Shown: piece by piece, positions 1 through 4,804 of the stretch
Layout of the letters: every line of letters starts with the position of its first letter
Numbering within the stretch: the first letter of the stretch is position 1
Source: Acidimicrobiaceae bacterium
GTDB lineage: Bacteria > Actinomycetota > Acidimicrobiia > Acidimicrobiales > Palsa-688
Length of the DNA: 5,045 nt
Assembly: GCA_027334785.1 (NCBI GenBank)
Contig: DAHWQF010000281.1
Span: forward strand, 1 to 5,045
Direction of reading: 5' to 3'
Notes under the pieces: model-generated
What the model saw: only the letters and a program-made list of their open reading frames with translations
The model's database searches: none
What the model was told of the DNA's origin: nothing
Program-made: the position numbers and the translations under genes

Positions 1-1
1 C

Positions 2-79
2 GCTCACTACCTCTTGGCGGGCGCGGGCGCTGCCCGCACCTACGAGACCGAAGGCTGTCATGACGAGCGCGGCCAATAG
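2..79 (+). CDS. Possible C-terminal tail of an upstream gene (partial)
   Basis: Frame 2 is open from the left edge to a TAG at 77-79. It encodes about 25 residues reading AHYLLAGAGAARTYE and then a polar tail ending in ERGQ. The composition looks protein-like, and it would end 64 bases before the preferred start of the binding-protein gene. It is too short to assign to any family, and the frame of the binding-protein gene is also open to the edge here. This is therefore only a suggestion that a same-strand gene ends at this point. Confidence 0.25.
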   Translation, partial: AHYLLAGAGAARTYETEGCHDERGQ

Positions 80-132
80 CGTGGCTCTCGGCCGCTTGCC
101 TTCCCCGCCGGCTCGGCTCGACGACGGCCTGC

Positions 133-138
133 GGAGGT
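133..138 (+). promoter_or_regulatory. Ribosome binding site GGAGGT deciding the binding-protein start
   Basis: GGAGGT lies 5 bases before ATG 144. The other in-frame starts, ATG 60 and ATG 228, have no comparable site at a useful distance: a purine-rich GGAGGAAGG at 193-201 is about 26 bases from 228. This site is the main reason for choosing 144. Confidence 0.6.
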
Positions 139-143
139 GCATA

Positions 144-1319
144 ATGGAAGCGATGATACACGGGGGCCCGGACGCGGACGCCGGGGTGCGGGCGGAGGAA
201 GGCTCCGGGGGGGCTCGGACCAGCGCCATGCCGCGGCGCCGGCTCCTGCGGGACGTTGGCGTTGCTGCGGCGGCAGCCCCGTTTCTGGCCGCTTTTGCGG
301 ACGTGCTCGGGGGGCGAGGGGCGGCGGGAGCGCAGGTGCCCGGCGTCTCGAGAGCGTTCCCCACCCGAAACCCGTGGCCCAAGTACCCCGCTTACCGCTT
401 CGCCATGGTTTGCCATCGGACCGGAGACCCTTTCTTCGTGCCCACCCGCATTGGTGCCAACGACGCCTCGGCCCTCCTCGGTACGTCCTACACGTGGGGA
501 GGCTCGGCGAGCGAGGTCGTGAGCGAGATGGTGGACACGTTGGAGGAGGCGGTCGACAACCAGGTGGACGGGATAGCGCTGTGCGTGGTCGACCCAAAGG
601 CCTTCAACTCAGAAACGAACGAAGCGCTGTCCCAAGGCATCCCGGTGGTGGCCTTCAACGTGGAGGCCCCTGCCGGCAGCGGCAACAACGCCATGGCTTA
701 CATAGGGCAGGACCACTTCGCCGCCGGCGTGGCACTGGCCGAGCACGCCAAGAAGTACCTGAAGCGCGGCGACACCGTCGGCGCCATGATCGCTACACCG
801 TCTTCTCGTGAGGAGCAGGCGCGCGTGGCCGGCGCATCGAGCGTCTTCGAGGCCATCGGGGCCAAGGTGGCGCGGGTGGTCGTCGGGACCAACGAGCAGC
901 AGGCGACCGCCAACATCGAGGCCTGGTACACGTCACACCCCGGTGCCAGCTTCCTCTTTGCGAGCGCGGGTTACAACGGGGCGGCACTTGCCGATGCCGT
1001 CGAAAAACTCGGCCTGTCGAGCCAGGGCGTCCACGCGGCGGCCTTCGACGTAGGCGGACGGGTGCTGCACGCGGTGAACAAGGGCACTTTCGCATTTACT
1101 CTTGACGAGCAGGCCTACCTCCAAGGCTTTGTACCGTTACTACAGCTCTTCCTCTACAACATTTCAGGCGGTCTCATATCGCCATTCGACGTCGATACGG
1201 GCCACAAGTTCGTGACCCGCCAAAATGTGGGCCAGTACCTTCTCCACAGGGATACCTGGGAGGGCTCGAGCACTATTCCAGTCGTCCTCGAGCGCCCGAA
1301 GTCGATCCGCAGCAGCTGA
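144..1319 (+). CDS. Sugar-type ABC transporter substrate-binding protein (Peripla_BP_4, RbsB/YtfQ-like) with Tat-like signal
   Basis: This is a 391-residue exported solute-binding protein that would deliver a sugar-like ligand to an RbsC/RbsA-type importer. From ATG 144, a 28-residue polar leader precedes MPRRRLLRDVG (residues 29-39). An Ala-rich hydrophobic stretch runs to about residue 57, and AGA-Q at 61-64 is a plausible signal peptidase site. This looks like a twin-arginine signal with an unusually long n-region. The mature part has the two-lobed periplasmic-binding pattern: an early DPFFVP segment, VDGIALCVVDP, AYIGQDHFAAG, a late AAFDVGG, and a C-terminal block with FTLDEQAYLQGF, NISGGL and KFVT. 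The C-terminus is complete, so the gene appears intact. The family is normally encoded beside an ATPase and a permease. Here only a half permease follows, about 1.5 kb downstream. The ligand cannot be read from the sequence; family assignment is firm, the start less so. Confidence 0.9.
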   Translation: MEAMIHGGPDADAGVRAEEGSGGARTSAMPRRRLLRDVGVAAAAAPFLAAFADVLGGRGAAGAQVPGVSRAFPTRNPWPKYPAYRFAMVCHRTGDPFFVPTRIGANDASALLGTSYTWGGSASEVVSEMVDTLEEAVDNQVDGIALCVVDPKAFNSETNEALSQGIPVVAFNVEAPAGSGNNAMAYIGQDHFAAGVALAEHAKKYLKRGDTVGAMIATPSSREEQARVAGASSVFEAIGAKVARVVVGTNEQQATANIEAWYTSHPGASFLFASAGYNGAALADAVEKLGLSSQGVHAAAFDVGGRVLHAVNKGTFAFTLDEQAYLQGFVPLLQLFLYNISGGLISPFDVDTGHKFVTRQNVGQYLLHRDTWEGSSTIPVVLERPKSIRSS

Positions 1320-1516
1320 CGGCCTTCCCAACCAGCCCCTGGCGATGGTCACCCTGGCCGGCGCCTGGGCCGGGTTCGAGCCGGGCCTTGCGCACCTGCG
1401 TTGCCTGGTTGTGCGGCAGGTCCCTCGTGGTTTTGCCAGCGTCTTCCTCAAGGAGCTGGTCGTCGGAAACCGTCGCGGTGTGAAGTGGGGCGACAGGGGA
1501 GAGGGCAGGCCAGGAC

Positions 1517-1544
1517 TTGACATCATGCATGATGCGACTAACAT
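1517..1544 (+). promoter_or_regulatory. Sigma-70-type promoter for the asparaginase gene
   Basis: An exact TTGACA -35 element at 1517-1522 is followed, after a 16-base spacer, by TAACAT at 1539-1544 (four of six matches to TATAAT). Transcription would begin near 1551, leaving a leader of roughly 27 bases before the TTG start. The spacing and the perfect -35 make this the best promoter candidate in the window. It suggests that the asparaginase gene is transcribed separately from the binding-protein gene. Confidence 0.55.
1521..1534. promoter_or_regulatory. Perfect 14-bp palindrome (candidate operator) inside the promoter spacer
   Basis: CATCATGCATGATG equals its own reverse complement over all 14 bases. 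It overlaps the last two bases of the -35 element and fills most of the spacer. A dimeric repressor bound here would block RNA polymerase. The GntR/FCD protein encoded at 3406-4188 is the obvious candidate because that family binds short palindromes, but the link is inference. I found no second copy of this palindrome in the window. Confidence 0.5.
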
Positions 1545-1561
1545 TAAGGCAGTGGCGTACC

Positions 1562-1569
1562 AAGGGGGG
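1562..1569 (+). promoter_or_regulatory. Ribosome binding site AAGGGGGG for the asparaginase gene
   Basis: AAGGGGGG ends 8 bases before the TTG at 1578. A competing arrangement is AAGGA at 1585-1589 with the in-frame TTG at 1596, which would remove six residues. Both leave the catalytic region unchanged. Confidence 0.5.
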
Positions 1570-1577
1570 CCCCGCCG

Positions 1578-2591
1578 TTGAGCCAAGGACGCAGGTTGAG
1601 CCGCCCGCAAGTCCTTGTCGTTTCGCTCGGCGGGACGATAGCGATGACCGGTGAGCCGGGAAAAGGCGTCAGCCCGACCCTCGAGGCTGCGGATCTCTTG
1701 TCATCCCTGCGGGAGTTCTCTGGGGTGGACCTTACCCCGAGGTCTTTCCGCCAGGTCCCCGGTGCAGAACTCAGCGTGGAGGATATCGGTGCTTTAGCCG
1801 AAATGGTGGGTTCTGTTGCCAAGGAGGGCTTCGACGGGGTAGTCGTGACCCAGGGGACCGACACGATCGAAGAGACGGCGTTCGCGCTGGACTTGCTGGT
1901 CGGCGGAGGCCCACCGATCGTGGTGACCGGGGCTATGGTCAACCCGTCCCAGCCCGGGGGCGACGGCCCTGCCAACCTTTTGGACTCCGTTGCCGTGGCC
2001 GCCTCGGGCTGCACAGCGGAGATCGGGCCGGTGGTGGTCTTTGGAGGCGAGGTACACGCGGCACGTTTTGTGCGCAAGACGCATACAACTAGCCGCCAGG
2101 CGTTCACATCCGTCACCGGGCCCCTTGGCTGGGTGGCAGAGGGGCGGCCCATCATGCTGACCAAGCCGGTCGTCCGTGCGCGACCGCTCCAGACCGGCCT
2201 CGAGGCCAACGGCCGGGCTTCGGTCGCCTTGCTCACTGTCACCGCCGGTGACGACGGGTACCTTCTCCAAGCGGTCAAGGGGACATGTAATGGGCTCGTG
2301 CTCGAGGCCTTGGGTGCCGGGCACGTCCCATCGGCCATGGTCCCGTCCCTGGTGGAACTGGCGGCGAACATGCCCGTGCTGCTGTGCTCGCGGACCGGCA
2401 ATGGGCCCGTGCTGCGCCGGACGTACGGGTTCCCGGGCTCAGAGCAGGACCTGCTCGACCGGGGCCTCATTAGTGGTGGCTACCTAGACGGGCCCAAAGC
2501 ACGTATTGCCTTGACGCTGTTGCTGCGCTCAGGTGCTGGTAATGACGAGATCCGAAATGCGATGGAGCAGTTTTACGGTGCTATCCCTTGA
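1578..2591 (+). CDS. L-asparaginase family amidohydrolase, cytoplasmic
   Basis: This 337-residue protein should hydrolyse the side-chain amide of L-asparagine, or of a related amide, to the acid and ammonia. It is a normal length for the family. The first catalytic block VVSLGGTIAMTG (residues 14-25) holds the nucleophile Thr20. The second block TQGTDTIEETA (91-101) holds Thr94 and Asp95. PIVVTGAM (113-120) and DGPANL (129-134) are typical core motifs. GGEVHAARFVRKTHTTS (156-172) supplies the catalytic Lys167. The more usual His before GTDT is Gln92 here, and the lid loop after GGTIA reads GVSPTL rather than carrying the Tyr of the E. coli type II enzyme. I recall both variants from actinobacterial homologues. 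There is no signal peptide, so it should act in the cytoplasm. It starts at TTG. Its own promoter and palindrome precede it, and tandem hairpins follow its stop directly. Family is clear; the true substrate could be a different amide. Confidence 0.92.
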   Translation: MSQGRRLSRPQVLVVSLGGTIAMTGEPGKGVSPTLEAADLLSSLREFSGVDLTPRSFRQVPGAELSVEDIGALAEMVGSVAKEGFDGVVVTQGTDTIEETAFALDLLVGGGPPIVVTGAMVNPSQPGGDGPANLLDSVAVAASGCTAEIGPVVVFGGEVHAARFVRKTHTTSRQAFTSVTGPLGWVAEGRPIMLTKPVVRARPLQTGLEANGRASVALLTVTAGDDGYLLQAVKGTCNGLVLEALGAGHVPSAMVPSLVELAANMPVLLCSRTGNGPVLRRTYGFPGSEQDLLDRGLISGGYLDGPKARIALTLLLRSGAGNDEIRNAMEQFYGAIP

Positions 2592-2665
2592 GCCTGCCGG
2601 GCCCGGTGTGAGGCACTAACCGGGCGGCGCCTGCCGGGCCCGGTGTGAGGCACTAACCGGGCGGC
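2592..2665. repeat. Two exact tandem copies of a 37-bp hairpin repeat
   Basis: Bases 2592-2628 and 2629-2665 are identical and directly adjacent. A degenerate third start, matching 11 of its first 13 bases, lies at 2666-2678. Each unit holds GCCCGGT and ACCGGGC (2601-2607 and 2619-2625 in the first copy) separated by 11 bases. Within that loop GTG and CAC can pair further, leaving an AGG tip and a TA bulge. Each unit also contains the 10-bp palindrome CCGGGCCCGG. The array begins on the base after the asparaginase stop codon. Confidence 0.85.
2601..2662 (+). terminator. Tandem GC-rich hairpins, probable transcript end or 3' processing barrier
   Basis: The two 7-bp GC stems (2601-2625 and 2638-2662) lie 9 and 46 bases after the asparaginase stop. 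No T-run follows either stem, so they are not classical intrinsic terminators. U-less hairpins after genes are common in high-GC actinobacteria. A role in stabilising the upstream transcript or blocking exonucleases is equally possible. Confidence 0.4.
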
Positions 2666-2729
2666 GCCTGTCGGGACCTGAAGGCCCACTTTATCAGTAC
2701 TGCGAAACGTAAAAGGGGGAGAGAATGCT

Positions 2730-2757
2730 TTGACAGGGAAGTCTCATTAGTTAGTAC
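2730..2757 (+). promoter_or_regulatory. Possible promoter for the permease-regulator-hydrolase group
   Basis: A second exact TTGACA occurs at 2730-2735. The best -10 candidate at a normal distance is TAGTAC at 2752-2757 (16-base spacer, only three of six matches). The palindrome CGGGTACCCG at 2762-2771 would lie at the transcription start. The -35 is good and the -10 poor, so a regulated or weak promoter is possible. Confidence 0.3.
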
Positions 2758-2792
2758 AGACCGGGTACCCGCGTGGCAGGTCTCGGGGCACG

Positions 2793-2803
2793 TGGTATGA
2801 CCC
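2793..2803. promoter_or_regulatory. Possible GntR-type half-site pair TGGT-ATG-ACCC
   Basis: TGGTATGACCC matches the TGGTNNNACCA pattern known for FadR-type regulators except at the last base. It lies between the candidate promoter and the permease fragment whose downstream neighbour encodes an FCD-type GntR protein. A short match like this can arise by chance, so it is only a lead for autoregulation. Confidence 0.2.
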
Positions 2804-2844
2804 AATTAAGAGGACCAGTACAATTCAAGGAGAACCGCAAGGAG

Positions 2845-3405
2845 ATGAGTTGCCTCCTCACCGGGCTCGTGCTCATCGTGACTAACGGCGTCCCGGCGGG
2901 CTCGTCGCCCGGGCCGTTGAGCCACTTGATGAGCGGTAGGGTTGGCGGGTGGTTCCCCACCGTGGTCCTGCCGCTCGTGGTGTTCGTGGCGGCGGCCGCG
3001 CTCTTGCTCGGCGCAGCACATACGGGTAGGAGGGTCTACGCAGTGGGCAATAGCACGAGGGTCGCCCACTTGAGCGGGATCAGCGTCCGCGCCCTTATCG
3101 TGAGCGTTTACGTGGTGAGCGGGCTCTGCGCCGGCCTCGCTGGCCTGCTTCTCCTCGGGTTTGCCAACCAGAGCTTCATAGGCATGGGAGATTCCTACCT
3201 CCTGCCGTCGATCGCCGTGGTGATGATCGGCGGCACCTCGGCGCTAGGAGGCAAGGGCGCGTACCTGGGGACGGTCGGCGGTGCCCTGCTGCTGGAGTTG
3301 TTGGACACCATCTCAGGCTCGTTGTTCGGCAGCGCGGCCGTGCAAGACATCATCTACGGGGCGGTCATCTTCGTAGCCATGATCCTCGCGAGGTTTTTGT
3401 CTTAG
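2845..3405 (+). CDS. Truncated RbsC-type ABC transporter permease (C-terminal part only)
   Basis: The 186 residues from ATG 2845 match the C-terminal part of BPD_transp_2 permeases of sugar importers. Homology starts at once with LLTGLVLIVTNGVP, then a membrane segment at about residues 40-58. The family loop TGRRVYAVGN...HLSGI (60-79) faces the ATPase in intact proteins. Further membrane segments follow at 84-106 and 120-130, then GGTSALGGKGAYLGT (129-143), and final segments to about 182. Full-length relatives have about 320 residues, so roughly 130 N-terminal residues are missing. The frame stays open upstream to GTG 2773 and ATG 2797, but that part is polar and unlike a permease. AAGGAG abuts ATG 2845 and another lies 12 bases before it. 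The stop touches the regulator start. A functional channel is unlikely, so this is probably a remnant, or a junction from a deletion or misassembly. Confidence 0.8.
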   Translation: MSCLLTGLVLIVTNGVPAGSSPGPLSHLMSGRVGGWFPTVVLPLVVFVAAAALLLGAAHTGRRVYAVGNSTRVAHLSGISVRALIVSVYVVSGLCAGLAGLLLLGFANQSFIGMGDSYLLPSIAVVMIGGTSALGGKGAYLGTVGGALLLELLDTISGSLFGSAAVQDIIYGAVIFVAMILARFLS

Positions 3406-4188
3406 ATGGCAGGGGCTCCTGCTGAGGCCAAGACGGCCAAGCCTCCACGGGACAAGGGGCCCTCCGGCGACCGGTCTGACGGGAGCTTGGCACCTCTGAG
3501 TTCCCTGAGGCGCAAGACGGCGCACGAATCTGTCCTCGAAGCGCTCCGTGCCGCCATCTTGGGCAACGAGCTATCCGGCGGGGCGAGGCTCGTCGTGGCG
3601 AACCTCGCCGAGCAGCTCGGCGTGAGCATCACCCCGGTCCGAGAAGCCATGAGAGAACTCGCCACACAAGGGTTGATCCGCTTCGAGCCCTACAAGGGCG
3701 CCATCGTGCACACTCCGACCCTCGACGAGGTGCGCGAGGTTTACGAAGCCCGCCTGTTGATAGAGCCTGTCGTAGTAAGAAAGGCAGTAGAGCGCATCAC
3801 GCCGGCCGACCTCGAAGCTGCCCGGCGCTTGCAGCAGGAGATGACCTCGACGGCGGACGTAGCGAGATGGGTGGTCCTCAACCGCCGCTTTCACGGCATC
3901 TTGGTGGCCTCCGCCCGTTCACCGCGGTTGGCGGGCATACTCGAGGCCTTGGAGGACGCCGCCGCACCACAGGTGGCGCTGTGCATCAGGGCTGACTACC
4001 GCCGGGTGACCGACGGGAACGTTGAGCACCAGCAGTTCCTCGACGCGTTCGTAAAGCGCGACGCGGACCGGGCGGTGTCCCTCTTGGTGCACCACCTCGA
4101 ATCGACGGTAAGCGCGGTGGAGTCCCTGGCGCGGCGAGGCTCCGAGGACGCCGTTGAGGAGGAGGGTCATCGTGCAAGGCGAGTTTGA
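3406..4188 (+). CDS. GntR family transcriptional regulator, FadR subfamily with FCD domain
   Basis: This 260-residue cytoplasmic DNA-binding protein probably senses a small acid or another catabolite of the locus. A polar 30-residue N-terminal extension precedes the winged helix-turn-helix (about 34-102). That domain includes the typical LAEQLGVSITPVREAMREL (67-85), the wing tip GLIRFEPYKGAIV and the dimer-related EVYEARLLIEP. The FCD domain (about 106-235) keeps the usual metal-site pattern: Asn159 in the position often held by Asp, His163 in NRRFH, His208 in EHQQFL, and His229 or His230 near HHLE. ATG 3406 follows the permease TAG with no gap and has only a weak GCGAGG 12 bases upstream, so it is probably translated by coupling. 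Its end overlaps the amidohydrolase start by 17 bases. All key parts are present. Likely targets are the palindrome at 1521-1534 and the site at 2793-2803, by inference. Confidence 0.92.
   Translation: MAGAPAEAKTAKPPRDKGPSGDRSDGSLAPLSSLRRKTAHESVLEALRAAILGNELSGGARLVVANLAEQLGVSITPVREAMRELATQGLIRFEPYKGAIVHTPTLDEVREVYEARLLIEPVVVRKAVERITPADLEAARRLQQEMTSTADVARWVVLNRRFHGILVASARSPRLAGILEALEDAAAPQVALCIRADYRRVTDGNVEHQQFLDAFVKRDADRAVSLLVHHLESTVSAVESLARRGSEDAVEEEGHRARRV
4158..4166 (+). promoter_or_regulatory. Ribosome binding site GGAGGAGGG for the amidohydrolase remnant
   Basis: GGAGGAGGG sits within the end of the regulator gene and ends 5 bases before GTG 4172. It fixes the ancestral start of the amidohydrolase and shows it was translated together with the regulator. 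Confidence 0.6.
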
Positions 4189-4785
4189 CCTTGCTGTAAA
4201 AGGTGGCGTGGTCGTCGGGCCCACGGGGAGGGGCCAACTCGATGTCTACGTGCGATGTCTACGTGCGCGACGGGAAGGTTGCCGCCCTCGAGCCCCCGGA
4301 CCGGTGCATGGCCGCCTCGCGGACCGTGGACGCTGACGGCCTCTTGGTGCTTCCCGGGATGGTCGACACCCATGTGCACCTGATGGACCCGGGCGACGTG
4401 ACGAGAGAAGACTTCCCAACCGGGACCTTGGCCGCTGCCTGCAGCGGCGTGACGACGATCATCGAGCACACGCACGGCTGGCCGGTCACCAGCCCGGACC
4501 GTTTGGCTGAAATGCGCGCCCACCTGCGTGGTCGTTCCTATGTGGACTACGGCTTGGCGGCTCACATCTGGGACGACCCCGCCCAGGACATTCCGGAGCT
4601 CTGGCGCCGAGGCGTGAGCTTTTTCAAATTTTACCTGTGCCACGCACGGCGTCCCAGCCGTGACGCACGACCGGTTGGCGGAGGTTTTTGACCTACTGGC
4701 TGACTTGGGCGCCCCCGCCCTCGTTCACTGCGAAGACGACTTAGTGGCCCAAATGTGGCGACCGACGCCCAGTTCGGCTGGGTAG
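4172..4785 (+). pseudogene. Hydantoinase/dihydroorotase-like cyclic amidohydrolase, frameshifted twice and truncated
   Basis: The intact ancestor would be a metal-dependent cyclic amidase (dihydropyrimidinase, allantoinase or dihydroorotase type). Starting at GTG 4172 the frame reads QGEFDLAVKGGVVVG, then QLDVYV. A 13-bp tandem duplication at 4241-4266 throws it by +1. The next frame continues with RDGKVAALEPPD, the metal-binding LPGMVDTHVHLMDPGDVTRE, a GVTTIIEHTHGWPV segment and FFKFYLC. Around 4640-4642 one extra base shifts the frame again by +1. The third frame then reads THGVPAVTHDRLAEVF and ALVHCEDDLVAQ before a TAG at 4783-4785. Homology ends near 4752. Relatives have about 450 or more residues, so some two thirds of the enzyme, including later metal ligands, is absent. 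The 17-base overlap with the regulator gene suggests an original operon. The single base could be a sequencing error, but the duplication and truncation are not typical of that. Exact substrate class is unknown. Confidence 0.85.
4241..4266 (+). repeat. 13-bp tandem duplication inside the amidohydrolase remnant
   Basis: GATGTCTACGTGC occurs twice in direct contact (4241-4253 and 4254-4266). With one copy removed the translation runs smoothly as QLDVYVRDGKVAA; with two copies the frame shifts by +1. It is most likely a replication-slippage or short-repeat duplication. Confidence 0.9.
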
Positions 4786-4792
4786 TAGAGCC

Positions 4793-4798
4793 AGGAAG
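4793..4798 (+). promoter_or_regulatory. Ribosome binding site AGGAAG for the GH172 gene
   Basis: AGGAAG, within AGGAAGGG, ends 6 bases before ATG 4805. It supports that ATG as the true start of the gene that runs off the right edge. Confidence 0.6.
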
Positions 4799-4804
4799 GG
4801 CCGG

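Larger units (their letters stand above)
1320..1577. other. Intergenic gap between binding protein and asparaginase
   Basis: These 258 bases show no convincing gene. One forward frame is open across the gap, but its product has no recognisable motif and its composition fits chance openness in high-GC DNA. I looked for fragments of the missing transporter parts and saw no Walker A, no LSGGQ-type signature and no membrane segments in any frame. The only possible terminator is a weak inverted repeat, ACCTGC at 1394-1399 with GCAGGT at 1416-1421, a 16-base loop and no T-run. The promoter and palindrome near the right end are listed separately. Confidence 0.55.
2666..2844. other. Intergenic region before the half permease
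   Basis: This stretch is visibly richer in A and T than its surroundings. I saw no membrane-type coding sequence in any frame, so the missing N-terminal part of the permease is not hidden here by a frameshift. It holds a possible promoter, the 10-bp palindrome CGGGTACCCG at 2762-2771, and two AAGGAG motifs at 2827-2832 and 2839-2844. A minimal ATG-CTT-TGA at 2724-2732 follows a purine-rich stretch but is too small to support as a gene. Confidence 0.5.

Noticed and set aside
1367..1386. GGTTCGAGCC resembling the T-arm of a tRNA
   Set aside because: The flanking bases do not form the required 5-bp T stem, and no anticodon or acceptor stem is found upstream.
1225..1581. 118-codon + strand frame spanning the gap before the asparaginase gene
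   Set aside because: It begins inside the binding-protein gene, has no ribosome binding site of note, shows no recognisable domain and passes through the promoter region.
1544..2470. 308-residue open frame on the - strand opposite the asparaginase gene
   Set aside because: It lies antisense to a gene with complete catalytic motifs, its product is a low-complexity Pro/Ser/Thr/Arg-rich chain without known motifs, and long antisense frames are expected in high-GC DNA.
2592..2678. 37-bp direct repeats as a possible CRISPR array
   Set aside because: The copies are directly adjacent with no spacers, there are only two, and no cas gene is present.
2724..2732. ATG-CTT-TGA mini open frame after a purine-rich stretch, as a leader peptide
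   Set aside because: Two codons carry no information, and the surrounding sequence shows no attenuator that depends on its translation.
2667..2801. Short open + strand frame after the tandem repeats, as the lost permease N-terminus
   Set aside because: The product is polar and charged, has no membrane segments, and does not resemble the start of RbsC-type permeases.
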